Positions 25,020-33,801 of a DNA stretch of 64,000 nucleotides are shown here, in pieces. A model generated the notes under the pieces. The model had not been told where the DNA came from, ran no database searches, and worked only from the letters and a program-made list of their open reading frames with translations. The stretch's first letter is position 1; each line of letters starts with the position of its first letter. The DNA comes from Lysobacteraceae bacterium P. GTDB taxonomy: Bacteria > Pseudomonadota > Gammaproteobacteria > Xanthomonadales > Xanthomonadaceae. The DNA lies in assembly GCA_005503055.1 (NCBI GenBank), contig SCOX01000002.1, positions 186,001 through 250,000 of the forward strand, in the 5' to 3' direction. The translations under genes and the position numbers were made by a program.

Positions 25020-25110
25020 GACGGGACCTGGGTCGGAGTAACCGGTCGATGGTAAGGACGACGGGGTCCGGCTGCCAGTCAACCAAATGCACAGGGCCGG
25101 CCGGCAACGA

Positions 25111-25134
25111 GGCCCCGCCCGTGCGGGAGGGGCC
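25111..25134 (-). terminator. Hairpin after the PepSY gene
   Basis: Ten-base arms (25111-25120 and 25125-25134) with one mismatch and a gtgc loop lie 49 bases past the PepSY stop codon on the minus strand. There is no long T tract. Confidence 0.4.
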
Positions 25135-25182
25135 CTGGCTTTGCAGAATCAGCGCGTTTCGTCTTCGACGGGGCCTCGCCGG

Positions 25183-25623
25183 TCAATCCTTTTCCTTGCC
25201 GATGACCTTGCCCGTCGCCGGGTCGAGCTTCAGCTCCACGTCCTTTCCCGCCGCATCGTCGGCCTCGGCATTCCAGATGCCGTCCTCGTAATCGACGTCG
25301 TGCACGTTGGTGTAGCCGGCCGTCGCCAGGCGCGCGCGCACGTCGGCCTCGCTCAGATTGGCGACCTGCTTGTCCGGATAGACGCGGCCGGTCTTCGCAT
25401 CCAGGCGCACGTCGACGTCGCTGCCCTCGGCACTGTGCGCATCGGCCTTCCATACGCCGTCCTCGAACTTCACGTCGTTGACCTTGGTATAGCCCTGCTC
25501 GGTCAGCCGCGCACGCACCTGCGCTTCGGTGAGCGGCTCCTTCGGCGCGGTGTCCTGGGCGAACGCGCTCGTCGAAAGCGCGGTGATCGAAAGCAGCGCG
25601 CTCAGCATGATGGTCTTCTTCAT
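25183..25623 (-). CDS. Periplasmic protein with two PepSY domains
   Basis: The 146-aa protein has a signal peptide (MKKTIMLSALLSITALSTSAFAQ) and two repeats of about 60 residues, each starting LTEAQVRARL or LSEADVRARL and ending in LDAKTGRVY or LDPATGKVI. The repeats are about 60% identical by eye, indicating internal duplication. PepSY domains often inhibit or chaperone peptidases; the neighbouring secreted M28 peptidase makes a link conceivable, although the two seem to be separate transcription units. A cluster of G-rich bases (ggaggagacgg) forms the ribosome site. Confidence 0.88.
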   Translation of the reverse strand: MKKTIMLSALLSITALSTSAFAQDTAPKEPLTEAQVRARLTEQGYTKVNDVKFEDGVWKADAHSAEGSDVDVRLDAKTGRVYPDKQVANLSEADVRARLATAGYTNVHDVDYEDGIWNAEADDAAGKDVELKLDPATGKVIGKEKD

Positions 25624-25938
25624 CCGTCTCCTCCTTCGGTGGCAGGGGACTGGAGTTTTGTGCGGGCGGCGCGAACCTTCGGTGAATCGGGCCGCTCGAT
25701 TCGGGGCGCGGATCAGCAAGGTGATGAGGGGATGAAGGCGACCCTGCATCTGCCGGCGTGCCCGGATCATGGAACCCAGTGTTGTCGCCTCGCGGGTGGT
25801 TCCCGCGTGGTCGCTCGCGCACACTGTGCGCTGCGATGCTCAAGTCGAGTCTCGTCCCCGCCGCGCGGCGCGCGCCATTGCGCCTGACACCGAACCGCAG
25901 ATACGCACCCGTCCTGCGGGATGCACAGGATTTCCCGC
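25624..25938. other. Divergent intergenic region with a 15-bp palindrome
   Basis: These 315 bases separate PepSY (minus) from the MFS gene (plus). The only structure seen is a perfect palindrome, gcgcacactgtgcgc, at 25818-25832, which could be a regulator site for either gene. A similar core, gtgcgcac, occurs upstream of the alcohol dehydrogenase at 11419-11426. Confidence 0.4.
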
Positions 25939-27213
25939 ATGAACGCCGACTCCCTCGCCATTGCGCCCGTACGCCCGTTGTGGCGCGACCGTGCGCTGGT
26001 GCTCGCGGGCATCGCGATGTCGGCGTTCAACCTGCGCACTGCGGTGACCTCGCTCACCCCGTTGCTCGATCGCCTCGGCGAAACGTTCCACTTCGGCTCG
26101 ACCATGACCGGTGTGCTCGGCATGGTGCCGACCGCGGCGTTCGCGCTGTTCGGCGTGGTGACGCCGGCGATCGCGCACCGGCTTGGACTGGAACGCACCG
26201 CCCTGCTGTCGATGGCGCTGGCAGCGGTCGGTCTGTTCGTGCGCGCATTCGTGGGCGACACCGCGATGCTGTTGGTGACCTCGGCGATCGCGCTGTCGGG
26301 CATGGGCATGGGCAACGTCGTGCTGCCGCCACTGGTGAAGCGCTACTTCGCCGATCGCGTCGGCACCGTCAGCACGCTGTACATCACCGTGCTGCAGCTG
26401 GGCACGATCCTGCCGGCGCTGCTCGCCGTTCCGATCGCGGATGCGGCGGGCTGGCGCGTATCGCTGGGCGCTTGGTCGATGTTGGCGGCGGCGGCGGCGC
26501 TGCCGTGGATCGGCGTGTTGTGGATGGAGCGCTTCGGCCATTCGCGCCAGGCGCAGGCGCTGGCGGATGCGCACGACTGCGCGGTCGTGCCGGGCGATGA
26601 AGCGCCCGAACTCGAGAGTGCGAAATCCGCCGACGGCCGCGTCTGGCGTTCGCCGGTCGCGTGGGGTCTGACGCTGATGTTCGGCATGACCTCGCTGACC
26701 ACGTATTCGATGTTCACCTGGTTGCCCAAGTTGCTGACCGAAGCCGGCGGCAGCCCGGCGCTGGGCGGCTCGATGGTTGCGCTGTTCTCGACGATGGGCC
26801 TGCTCGCCGCATTGGTGCTGCCGGCGCTGGCGGTGCGCATCGCCAATCCGTTCCCGATCGTCGTGGCGTGTGGCGTCAGCTATCTGGCGGCGTTCGCCGG
26901 CCTGTTGTTCGCACCGATGGCGGCGCCGCTGCTGTGGGTGGCGCTGCTGGGCCTGGGGCCGAGCACGTTCCCGCTCTCGCTGACGCTGATCAACCTGCGC
27001 ACGCGCACGGCGGGCGGTTCCTCGCGGTTGTCGGGCTTCGTGCAGGGCGTGGGGTACAGCCTGAGCTGCCTGGGGCCGCTCCTGTTCGGTTGGCTGCACG
27101 CGGCCACGCACGGCTGGACCTGGCCATTCGCCTTCCTTGCGCTGTGCCTGGTGGCCCTGCTCTACGGCGGCTGGCTGGCGAGCCGCCCGCGCATGCTCGA
27201 GGACACCTGGTAG
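25939..27213 (+). CDS. MFS transporter, CynX/NimT-like
   Basis: The 424-aa protein has twelve predicted membrane helices in two halves, separated by a hydrophilic loop near residues 195-225. The opening RALVLAGIAMSAFNLRTAVTSLTPLLD is the typical start of the CynX/NimT (cyanate / 2-nitroimidazole) branch, in which the conserved NLR follows the first helix. Members export or import small anions or drugs. ATG 25939 is preceded by AGGA; ATG 25921 would add six residues. It is monocistronic. Confidence 0.87.
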   Translation: MNADSLAIAPVRPLWRDRALVLAGIAMSAFNLRTAVTSLTPLLDRLGETFHFGSTMTGVLGMVPTAAFALFGVVTPAIAHRLGLERTALLSMALAAVGLFVRAFVGDTAMLLVTSAIALSGMGMGNVVLPPLVKRYFADRVGTVSTLYITVLQLGTILPALLAVPIADAAGWRVSLGAWSMLAAAAALPWIGVLWMERFGHSRQAQALADAHDCAVVPGDEAPELESAKSADGRVWRSPVAWGLTLMFGMTSLTTYSMFTWLPKLLTEAGGSPALGGSMVALFSTMGLLAALVLPALAVRIANPFPIVVACGVSYLAAFAGLLFAPMAAPLLWVALLGLGPSTFPLSLTLINLRTRTAGGSSRLSGFVQGVGYSLSCLGPLLFGWLHAATHGWTWPFAFLALCLVALLYGGWLASRPRMLEDTW

Positions 27214-27317
27214 GCGTCGGGGCGCCGAGCGACGTTCGCGCGCTGCTTACATTCTCAACACGGCAGGTTCAGGCCTTCGCGCGCATCTTCGGACCTAAGT
27301 CCAACGGAGACCACGTG

Positions 27318-27509
27318 ATGACCAATCGCCACGTCGAGACCGACCCGAAGTCGCCCGGAAAGTCGCAACGCGAGTACGAACACAGCTCCGGCGATCGCAA
27401 CACCAAGCGCAGCGAGAAGGACTGGAAGGGCTTCAGCGGCGGCAGCCAGCGCGATGCCGCGCCGGCCCCGGCGACCACCAAACCCCCGAAGGACGCCGAT
27501 CGTCGCTGA
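27318..27509 (+). CDS. Small hydrophilic, probably disordered protein
   Basis: The 63-aa protein is dominated by Lys, Arg, Asp, Ser and Pro (MTNRHVETDPKSPGKSQREY), with no hydrophobic core and a Pro/Lys tail. The start ATG 27318 has cggagacc upstream. It resembles in composition the small proteins at 40865 and 41085, and is probably intrinsically disordered. Such proteins are often induced in stationary phase or by drying, but nothing in the sequence proves that here. No family is recognised. Confidence 0.6.
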   Translation: MTNRHVETDPKSPGKSQREYEHSSGDRNTKRSEKDWKGFSGGSQRDAAPAPATTKPPKDADRR

Positions 27510-27585
27510 TCTTCCGCCGCAGGCGAATCCGCCGCGGCGCGGCGAGTGCAGGTAACCTGTCGCGGATTTTCATCCGCGGCGAACC

Positions 27586-28359
27586 ATGGCCCTGCGCACC
27601 GTCAATGCCTCCCGTTACGTCACGCCATTGCGCGAGGGCGGCTCGCTGCCCGCCGTCATCGAAGGCGATGACGACGGCCTGTACGTGCTGAAGTTCCGCG
27701 GCGCGGGCCAGGGCGTGAAAGCGCTGGTCGCCGAGCTAATCGCCGGTGAAATCGCGCGCGGGCTGGGATTGCCGATACCGGAACTGGTCTTCGTCGAACT
27801 CGACACGGAACTGGCGCGCACCGAGCCGGACCCGGAGATCCAGGAACTGATCCGCGCGAGCGACGGCCTCAATCTCGCGCTCGACTACCTTCCCGGCGCG
27901 ATCAACTTCGACCCCGTCGCCGAACGCGTGCCCGGCGCGCTGGCTTCGGAGATCGTGTGGTTCGATGCATTCACCAGCAACGTCGATCGCAGCTTCCGCA
28001 ACCCGAACCTGCTGGTCTGGCATCGAAATCCGTGGCTGATCGACCACGGCGCGGCGCTGTACTTCCACCACGGCTGGGACGGCTCGCCCGCTCAAGCCGG
28101 GAACGCATTCCCGATGATCCGCGAACACGTGCTGCTGCCGCAGGCCGACGACATTGCCGGTGCGGATGCACGGCTGGCGGGCAAGCTGGCCCGCGCGGAC
28201 TTCGAGGCGATCGTCGCGCACGTGCCCGATGCCTGGCTCACGGGGCCGGACACGCCACAGGATCCGGCGGAGCATCGCGCCGCCTACGTCGAGCATTTCA
28301 TGCAGCGGTTGGCGCAGCGCCAGCGCTTCGTCGAGGAGGCGATCCATGCACGCGCCTGA
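27586..28359 (+). CDS. HipA-like kinase-fold protein (HipA_2 type)
   Basis: The 257-aa protein carries parts of a HipA/PI3K-like kinase fold: YVLKFRGAGQGVKALVAELIAGEIARGLGLPIPELVFVEL contains the ATP-binding Lys and the helix following it, and WFDAFTSNVDRSFRNPNLLVWHRNPWLIDHGAALYFHH contains the catalytic DR..N and the metal-binding IDH. It is shorter than HipA toxins and lacks a HipB partner. The next gene, DUF3037, overlaps by 14 bases; this pairing is recurrent in bacteria, so they probably work together. The biological role is not known. Confidence 0.85.
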   Translation: MALRTVNASRYVTPLREGGSLPAVIEGDDDGLYVLKFRGAGQGVKALVAELIAGEIARGLGLPIPELVFVELDTELARTEPDPEIQELIRASDGLNLALDYLPGAINFDPVAERVPGALASEIVWFDAFTSNVDRSFRNPNLLVWHRNPWLIDHGAALYFHHGWDGSPAQAGNAFPMIREHVLLPQADDIAGADARLAGKLARADFEAIVAHVPDAWLTGPDTPQDPAEHRAAYVEHFMQRLAQRQRFVEEAIHARA

Positions 28360-28762
28360 GACCTCGCGCCGGGACACCTACGATTACGCGGTCATCCGCG
28401 TCGTGCCGCGCGTCGAGCGCGAGGAGTTCGTCAACGTCGGCATTCTCATGTCGTGCCCGGGGACCAAGTTCCTGGAGGCGCGCATCGAGGTCGACGAGGC
28501 GCGGCTGCGCGCGTTGGACCCGGACCTCGATCTGGATACGGTTCGTCGGCACCTGGCGGCAATCGAGGCGATTTGCGCCGGCGGCCCGGGCAGCGGCCCC
28601 ATCGGCCAGTTGCCGCAGCGCGCGCGCTTCCACTGGCTGACGGCCAGGCGCAGCTCGATCATCCAGACCTCGCCGGTGCACTTGGGCCGCTGCACGCAGG
28701 CGGGCTCGTCGCTGGAGCATCTGATGGACCGGATGGTGCGGGTACGCGGCGCGGCGCGATAA
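28346..28762 (+). CDS. DUF3037 family protein
   Basis: The 138-aa protein begins at ATG 28346, inside the 3' end of the HipA-like gene and preceded by gaggaggc. It shows the DUF3037 layout: DTYDYAVIRVVPRVEREEFVNVGILMSCPGTKFLEAR followed by helical LDLDTVRRHLAAIEAICAGG and the Ser-rich LTARRSSIIQTSPVHLGRC. The family occurs almost always beside a HipA-like kinase and may be its substrate or regulator. No catalytic residues are known. The strong terminator at 28799 closes the two-gene unit. Confidence 0.87.
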   Translation: MHAPETSRRDTYDYAVIRVVPRVEREEFVNVGILMSCPGTKFLEARIEVDEARLRALDPDLDLDTVRRHLAAIEAICAGGPGSGPIGQLPQRARFHWLTARRSSIIQTSPVHLGRCTQAGSSLEHLMDRMVRVRGAAR

Positions 28763-28798
28763 CCGCCGCCTGGCATCGAGGCCGGGATTCAGGCAAAA

Positions 28799-28824
28799 AA
28801 AAACCCGGCCGAAGCCGGGTTTTT
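28799..28824. terminator. Bidirectional terminator (DUF3037 / cspA)
   Basis: An 11-bp stem (28799-28809, loop cgaa, 28814-28824) has an A run on one side and a T run on the other. It serves both the plus-strand pair and cspA on the minus strand. Confidence 0.85.
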
Positions 28825-28845
28825 CATATCACGGTGCGCAGTGGC

Positions 28846-29055
28846 TCAGAGCGGCTGCACAGCGTCGGCCTGCAGGCCCTTCTGGCCCTGGACGACGGTG
28901 AAGGAAACCTTCTGGCCTTCCTGCAAGCTCTTGAAGCCCGAGCCCTGGATGGAACGGAAGTGGACGAACACGTCCTCACCGTTCTCACGGCTGATGAAGC
29001 CGAAGCCCTTGGCATCGTTGAACCACTTGACGGTACCGTTCTCACGGTTCGACAT
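28846..29055 (-). CDS. cspA: Cold-shock protein (CspA family)
   Basis: The 69-aa single-domain protein binds single-stranded RNA and DNA and melts secondary structure. It contains both RNA-binding motifs: KGFGFI (RNP1; here [12 protein letters not shown]) and VFVHF (RNP2), followed by [21 protein letters not shown]. The ribosome site AAGGAG lies eight bases before the ATG. An untranslated leader is likely, and a 7-bp inverted repeat at 29154-29174 could form structure in it, as in thermosensing csp leaders. The paralogue number elsewhere is unknown. Confidence 0.96.
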   Translation of the reverse strand: MSNRENGTVKWFNDAKGFGFISRENGEDVFVHFRSIQGSGFKSLQEGQKVSFTVVQGQKGLQADAVQPL

Positions 29056-29302
29056 GATATTTCTCCTTGTTACGGATGTATGGACCGCTGACGCGGTATT
29101 GGAGCTGGTCGCAAGGAGAAAGCGAGGTGCAACGATGAAGAAGAATCAACATCGGGTCACAGTCACGGTGACCCTTGGCTAACGCAGCGGAGTTCATGGT
29201 GGACGTGTTTGGGCCACATTGCAAATCCTGGTCCACCCCGGTCGTTAAGTTTGGGCGCCCGTTCAGGTTTCCGTGCCCCGGAAACCCTCCGCGACCGCGC
29301 CC

Positions 29303-29587
29303 ATGACGGTCTATGTCGATGACGCGGTCCATCTCTGGCGCGGCCAGCGCTGGGCCCACCTGATGGCCGATACGCTCGCGGAGCTCCACGCGATGGCGCA
29401 GCAGCTGGGCATCCCGCGCCGGGCCTTCCAGAACAAGACCTCCGGCGCCCACTACGATGTGCCGTCCGAACTTCGGGAACGCGCGATCGCACTGGGGGCC
29501 GTCGCCATCTCGCGGCATCTGGACCGGGCCCAGGTCCGAGCGGTGATCGCGGTGGCCAAGGCGCAGGGCCGCGGCGAACGGGACTGA
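29303..29587 (+). CDS. DUF4031 family protein
   Basis: The 94-aa protein starts MTVYVDDAVHLWRGQRWAHL, the characteristic opening of DUF4031. It is followed by TLAELHAMAQQLGIPRRAFQNKTSGAHYDVP and a C-terminal helix, AIALGAVAISRHLDRAQVRAVIA. The family is small, cytoplasmic and of unknown function. An upstream GTG at 29273 would add ten residues (PRKPSATAP), which look unconserved, so I prefer ATG 29303. It is followed by a DUF3297 gene 78 bases on. Confidence 0.82.
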   Translation: MTVYVDDAVHLWRGQRWAHLMADTLAELHAMAQQLGIPRRAFQNKTSGAHYDVPSELRERAIALGAVAISRHLDRAQVRAVIAVAKAQGRGERD

Positions 29588-29665
29588 GGCTGCGGGACGG
29601 GCTGGCCGCACGTATCCTGTGCGCCCGCCGGCGGCCGCGCCGGACTGATCGAACGGACCGAGCTC

Positions 29666-29917
29666 ATGACCGATACGCCCCCCGACCGCCTCTCCAACGA
29701 CCCGCGCAGCCCGTTCTACGACGAGTCCGCACTCGAGCGCGGCGTCGGCATCCGTTTCAACGGCGCCGAGCGCACCAATATCGAGGAGTACTGCATCAGC
29801 GAAGGCTGGGTGCGCCTGCCGGTCGGCAAGTCGCTGGATCGTCGCGGCAACCCGATGACCGTCAAGGCCAAGGGCAAGGTCGAAGCCTGGTTCCGCGACG
29901 CCCCGCCGACGGAGTGA
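29666..29917 (+). CDS. DUF3297 family protein
   Basis: The 83-aa protein MTDTPPDRLSNDPRSPFYDE carries the DUF3297 signature: GVGIRFNGAERTNIEEYCISEGWVRLPVGKSLDRRGNPMTVKAKGKVEAWF. These are short gammaproteobacterial proteins of unknown function. The ribosome site is a weak gagct. Nothing in the sequence indicates export or membrane location. It is convergent with the M23 peptidase gene. Confidence 0.87.
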   Translation: MTDTPPDRLSNDPRSPFYDESALERGVGIRFNGAERTNIEEYCISEGWVRLPVGKSLDRRGNPMTVKAKGKVEAWFRDAPPTE

Positions 29918-29954
29918 TGCCCCGGGCCGCGGCACGGGCGCCGTGGCCCCACCC

Positions 29955-30674
29955 TTACAGCCCGGCGAGGTAACGGCCCGGGTCGATGCGCTGGCCGTAC
30001 TGGCGCACTTCGAAATGCAGATGCGGCCCGGTCGAACGCCCGGTCGATCCCATCTTGGCGATCTCCTGGCCGGCCAGCACGATGTCGCCACTGCGCACTT
30101 CCAGCTTGCTGTTGTGGGCGTACAGCGTCACCACGCCGCGGCCATGGTCGATCATCACCACGTTGCCGTAGTCCTTGCTGTAGCGCGCCTGCACCACCAC
30201 GCCGTCGCCGGAGGCATGCACGGGCGTGCCGACCCTCCCGGCGAAGTCGATCCCGCTGTGGAATGCATCGCCCCGCCCGAGCGGGTCATGGCGACGCCCG
30301 AAACCCGAGGTGATGCGCAGCGGCGTGACCGGCAGCAGTTCCGGCAGATTGCGGTTGTCGGCCGGCGCCGACGGGCGCCACATCGAGGCCGACAGGTCCA
30401 GCGCTTCGTCGTCCGGTTCGGGGCGCAGCGCATCCATCGCGAGCGCTCCCTGGGCCAATGCGTACTTCACGGTCGTCGCGTCGGCCGGGATGAAGGGCCC
30501 GCCCTGGCCTTCTTCCTTCCCTGCGACCGGAGGTGCCACCGCCCGGGCGCGGACCGCGGCGGAACCCCCGCCTGCGCTGGCAGCGAGGATGGCAACGGCG
30601 CACATCAGTTGGAGACTGGCGCGCCAGGCGCATCGACGGGAAAGGACTTCGGCATTGCGAACGACGGGAAACAT
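29955..30674 (-). CDS. M23-family (LytM) peptidoglycan endopeptidase
   Basis: The 239-aa protein has an N-terminal export signal (LQLMCAVAILAASAGGGSAA, near 22-40). The C-terminal LytM domain has zinc ligands in GRRHDPLGRGDAFHSGIDF (H and D) and the HLHFE motif near residue 217. The fold and the TPVHASGDGVVVQARYSKDYGNVV segment are standard. With its ligands complete, it is probably an active D,D-endopeptidase rather than a divisome activator. The N-terminus precedes the signal by about 20 residues, so a shorter start (ATG at LMCAV) is possible. Confidence 0.9.
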   Translation of the reverse strand: MFPVVRNAEVLSRRCAWRASLQLMCAVAILAASAGGGSAAVRARAVAPPVAGKEEGQGGPFIPADATTVKYALAQGALAMDALRPEPDDEALDLSASMWRPSAPADNRNLPELLPVTPLRITSGFGRRHDPLGRGDAFHSGIDFAGRVGTPVHASGDGVVVQARYSKDYGNVVMIDHGRGVVTLYAHNSKLEVRSGDIVLAGQEIAKMGSTGRSTGPHLHFEVRQYGQRIDPGRYLAGL

Positions 30675-30990
30675 GGATGGCTCCGGTGGACGGCTGGCGT
30701 CCTGAGGCGGACGCGAGAGGGGACTCCTGGGATTCGCCGCGACCGCATGCCGGGCGTTGCACTTGGGTGCGGGGGCGGATTCTCCGGACCGTCCGGGGCG
30801 CAGATATGAGACCAGTCCGAAAAAGTCGCAGAGCCCTTCGCCGCCCGGTTCAGCGCGCGCGTCCGCCCCGGAACGGTTCAGGCCTTAGCCCGCCAGGACA
30901 GGGAAACGCCGCCTGTACGCAACGCGTTCGCGCATCGCCGAGGCGCGTGCGCGGTGGGAGAATCCAAGGGCACCCATCCAGGAGGTCGCC
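30675..30990. other. Divergent intergenic region, M23 / DUF3016
   Basis: The 316 bases contain the two promoters. I see no clear boxes, repeats or small gene. The last part (ccaggaggtcgcc at 30978) is the ribosome site of the DUF3016 gene. Confidence 0.35.
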
Positions 30991-31551
30991 ATGAAGCCGC
31001 GCCTCGTCGTTCTGTCCCTTGCGCTCGCCCTCGCCGCTTCAACCGCCAGCGCAGCCGTGCGCAACGTCACCGACCCCAATGCCCCGCGCGCCCTGCCTGA
31101 AGCGGGCCCGGTCAACGTGCGCTGGGAGGATCCTTCGAAATTCAGCGAACTGCGCTACAGCGGCAACCGCTGGGAAGCCGCCCGCGGCAACTGGGTACAG
31201 GACCTCGCCGTCTATCTGCGCGAGCGCGCACAAAAGCAGCTGCCTTCGGGCCAGCGGCTGGACGTGGACATCGTCGACATCCGGCGCGCCGGTTCCTTCG
31301 AACCCTGGCACGGGCCGAACCTGCAGTACACGCGCATCATCCGCGACGTCTATCCGCCGCGCATGACGCTCAACGTGCGCCTCACCGACGCCGATGGAAA
31401 CGTCATCGCGCAGGGGGAGCGCAAGCTCAGCGACACGGCGTTCCTCATGGGCGACAGCTCCTCGCTCAACAGCGATCCGCTGCGCTTCGAGAAACGCATG
31501 ATCGACCGCTGGGTGAATCGCGAACTGGCGGCCCCGCAACCCGGGGCCTGA
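30991..31551 (+). CDS. DUF3016 periplasmic protein
   Basis: The 186-aa protein has a signal peptide (MKPRLVVLSLALALAASTASA). It contains the DUF3016 hallmarks GPVNVRWEDPSKFSELRYS, LPSGQRLDVDIVDIRRAG, then ITRDVYPPRMTLNVRL-like and LSDTAFLMGDSSSLNSDPLRFEKRMIDRWV. The family is secreted and without known function. The start has a strong aggaggt ribosome site. It ends five bases before the convergent ABC permease gene. Confidence 0.9.
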   Translation: MKPRLVVLSLALALAASTASAAVRNVTDPNAPRALPEAGPVNVRWEDPSKFSELRYSGNRWEAARGNWVQDLAVYLRERAQKQLPSGQRLDVDIVDIRRAGSFEPWHGPNLQYTRIIRDVYPPRMTLNVRLTDADGNVIAQGERKLSDTAFLMGDSSSLNSDPLRFEKRMIDRWVNRELAAPQPGA

Positions 31552-31555
31552 CCGC

Positions 31556-32317
31556 TTACTGCTTGAGCTTCCAGCCCGTGCGGAAGATCCACCACACCAC
31601 GCCCAGGCACAGCAGCAGGAAGCCGAGGATCGCCGCCGCGCTGATGGCGACGTTGACGTCGGCGATGCCGTAGAAACTCCAGCGGAAGCCGCTGATCAGA
31701 TAGACGACCGGATTGACCAGCGCGATCTTCTGCCACAGCGGCGGCAGCATGCCGATCGAATAGAACGCGCCGCCCAGGAAGGTCAGCGGCGTGATGATCA
31801 TCAGCGGCACCAGCTGAAGGCGCTGGAAGCTGTCGGCCCACAGGCCGATGATGAAGCCGAACAGGCTGAACGTCAGCGCGGTCAGCACCAGGAAGCACAG
31901 CATCCAGAACGGGTGCTCGATCTGGTACGGCACGAAGAAGCGGGCCGTGATCAGGATCAGCGCACCGAGCATCAGCGACTTGGTCGCCGCCGCGCCCACG
32001 TAGCCGATCACGATCTCCATCGCCGAAACGGGCGCGGAGAGCAGTTCGTAGATCGTGCCGGCCCATTTGGGCATGTAGATGCCGAACGAGGCGTTGGAGA
32101 TGCTCTCACTCAGCAGCGACAGCATGATCAGGCCCGGGATGATGAAGGCGCCGTAGCTGACGCCATCGACCTCGCCCATGCGCCCGCCGATGGCGGCACC
32201 GAACACCACGAAGTACAGCGAGGTAGACAGCACCGGCGAGACCATGCTCTCCATCAGAGTGCGGAACGTGCGGGCCATCTCGAAGCGGTAGATGGCGCGG
32301 ATCGCGTGCAGGTTCAT
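31556..32317 (-). CDS. ABC-2 type transporter permease
   Basis: The 253-aa inner-membrane protein has six predicted helices and the ABC-2 signature around [20 protein letters not shown] and [16 protein letters not shown]. Its N-terminus ([35 protein letters not shown]) is typical of the YadH/NodJ group, which exports drugs or polysaccharide-linked lipids. It is joined to the ATPase gene by a four-base overlap and works as its membrane partner. The substrate is not evident. Confidence 0.9.
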   Translation of the reverse strand: MNLHAIRAIYRFEMARTFRTLMESMVSPVLSTSLYFVVFGAAIGGRMGEVDGVSYGAFIIPGLIMLSLLSESISNASFGIYMPKWAGTIYELLSAPVSAMEIVIGYVGAAATKSLMLGALILITARFFVPYQIEHPFWMLCFLVLTALTFSLFGFIIGLWADSFQRLQLVPLMIITPLTFLGGAFYSIGMLPPLWQKIALVNPVVYLISGFRWSFYGIADVNVAISAAAILGFLLLCLGVVWWIFRTGWKLKQ

Positions 32318-33279
32318 GCGCGCGCCTCCCGGCTGCGGTGCACCAGGCTGACGAAGATGTCCTCCAGCGAACTCTCGCTGGAATGCAGGTCCTTGAAGTC
32401 GATGCCGTGCTGCGCGAGCCGGCGCAGCAGGGCCGCGATGCCCGTCTCCTGCGCCTGCACGTCGAAGGTGTAGACCAGCGAATGGCCGTCCTCGGCCAGC
32501 TCCAGCGCATAGTCCGACAGGTCCTGCGGAATGCTGTCCAGCGGCGTCTGCAGCGTCAGCGTGAGCTGCTTCTTGCCGAGCTTGCGCATCAGCGTGGCCT
32601 TGTTCTCCACGAGCACCAGTTCGCCGTGATTGATCACGCCGATGCGGTCGGCCATGTCTTCGGCCTCTTCGATGTAGTGCGTGGTCAGAATGATCGTCGT
32701 GCCGTTCTCGCGCAGCCGGCGCACCATTTCCCACATGTCGTGGCGCAGTTCGACATCCACGCCCGCGGTGGGTTCGTCCAGGAACAGGATCGACGGCTCG
32801 TGCGCGAGCGCCTTGGCGATCAGCACGCGTCGCTTCATGCCGCCGGACAACGCCATGATCTTGCTGTCCTTCTTGTCCCACAGCGAAAGATCGCGCAGGA
32901 CCTTTTCCAGATACGCGTCGTCGCGCGGCTTGCCGAACAGGCCGCGGCTGAAGCGCACCGTCGCCCACACGCTCTCGAACGCGTCGGTCGACAACTCCTG
33001 CGGGACGAGGCCGATCTTGCTGCGCGCGGCGCGATAGTCGCGCACGATGTCGTGGCCGTCGGCGGTCACGGTGCCGGAGCTGGCGTTGACGATGCCGCAG
33101 ACGATGCTGATCAGCGTCGTCTTGCCGGCGCCGTTGGGACCGAGCAGCGCGAAGATCTCGCCGCGGCGGATCTGCAGGTCGATGCCCTTGAGCGCCTGGA
33201 AGCCGGTCGAGTAGGTCTTCGTCAGGCCCCTCACGTCGATCACGGCATCGTGGGTCTGCGTATCGCCGTTCGGCGCCAT
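32314..33279 (-). CDS. ABC transporter ATP-binding protein (YadG/NodI-like)
   Basis: The 321-aa protein starts at ATG 33279 behind AAGGAA. It has Walker [17 protein letters not shown], signature [20 protein letters not shown], Walker [13 protein letters not shown] and switch His in [16 protein letters not shown]-terminal extension (about 230-321) is the regulatory domain of drug/polysaccharide exporters. It pairs with the downstream ABC-2 permease in a two-gene operon; the YadGH pair of E. coli is the nearest model. Confidence 0.93.
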   Translation of the reverse strand: MAPNGDTQTHDAVIDVRGLTKTYSTGFQALKGIDLQIRRGEIFALLGPNGAGKTTLISIVCGIVNASSGTVTADGHDIVRDYRAARSKIGLVPQELSTDAFESVWATVRFSRGLFGKPRDDAYLEKVLRDLSLWDKKDSKIMALSGGMKRRVLIAKALAHEPSILFLDEPTAGVDVELRHDMWEMVRRLRENGTTIILTTHYIEEAEDMADRIGVINHGELVLVENKATLMRKLGKKQLTLTLQTPLDSIPQDLSDYALELAEDGHSLVYTFDVQAQETGIAALLRRLAQHGIDFKDLHSSESSLEDIFVSLVHRSREARA

Positions 33280-33344
33280 GCCGCGTTCCTTCTGCTTCGG
33301 TGAATCGTCCGCATCGTACCGGAGCGGCGCGCCGTGCATGCCGC

Positions 33345-33614
33345 TCAACCCATCCGGCCCAGGCGGCGCGCGGGATCCGTGGCCTCGCGGCAGGCCCGCG
33401 TGACGCGTGCCAGAAGCGCACGCGAACCGGGCAGGATCACCCATGCCGCCGGCAACGCGACCGCGAACGCCACCGGCCAGCCACGCAACCACGCGTCCAC
33501 CAGACCGGGGCCGAAGCCACGATGCAGCGCGGTCATGGCGAAACTCATCACGCCCGACATCAGCGTGACGACCAGCGGGACGAAGGCGAACTGGGCCTGG
33601 CGGGGCGTGAGCAT
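33345..33614 (-). CDS. DUF2798 membrane protein
   Basis: The 89-aa protein has two membrane helices: [22 protein letters not shown] and [20 protein letters not shown], connected by [15 protein letters not shown]. This is the DUF2798 layout. ATG 33614 is chosen because it opens with LTPRQAQF, common in the family. It stands alone upstream of the ABC exporter, 66 bases away on the same strand, and could be transcribed with it. The function is unknown. Confidence 0.83.
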   Translation of the reverse strand: MLTPRQAQFAFVPLVVTLMSGVMSFAMTALHRGFGPGLVDAWLRGWPVAFAVALPAAWVILPGSRALLARVTRACREATDPARRLGRMG

Positions 33615-33801
33615 GGCGGCGATCCGTGCGGCATTGGGGGATCGACAGGGTAGGCACGCACGCCCGCGACGATAAGCCCGTATCGGGGGGAGGAACCGTC
33701 CCGTCAGCGGGCGAATGCGCCAAGGGTGTCTTTCGGTACACGGCCCTGTCGCCTGCATGGGCCACAATGCGCGATCCGAAGACCCCACACGCTGGAGCGC
33801 C

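Noticed and set aside
27586-28762. HipBA-type toxin-antitoxin module
   Set aside because: There is no HipB-like helix-turn-helix gene, and the kinase is shorter than HipA; the DUF3037 partner is of another kind.
29135-29182. 15-codon plus-strand frame ([15 protein letters not shown]) behind a purine-rich stretch
   Set aside because: It lies antisense to the cspA leader, is very short, and is explained by an inverted repeat and by chance.
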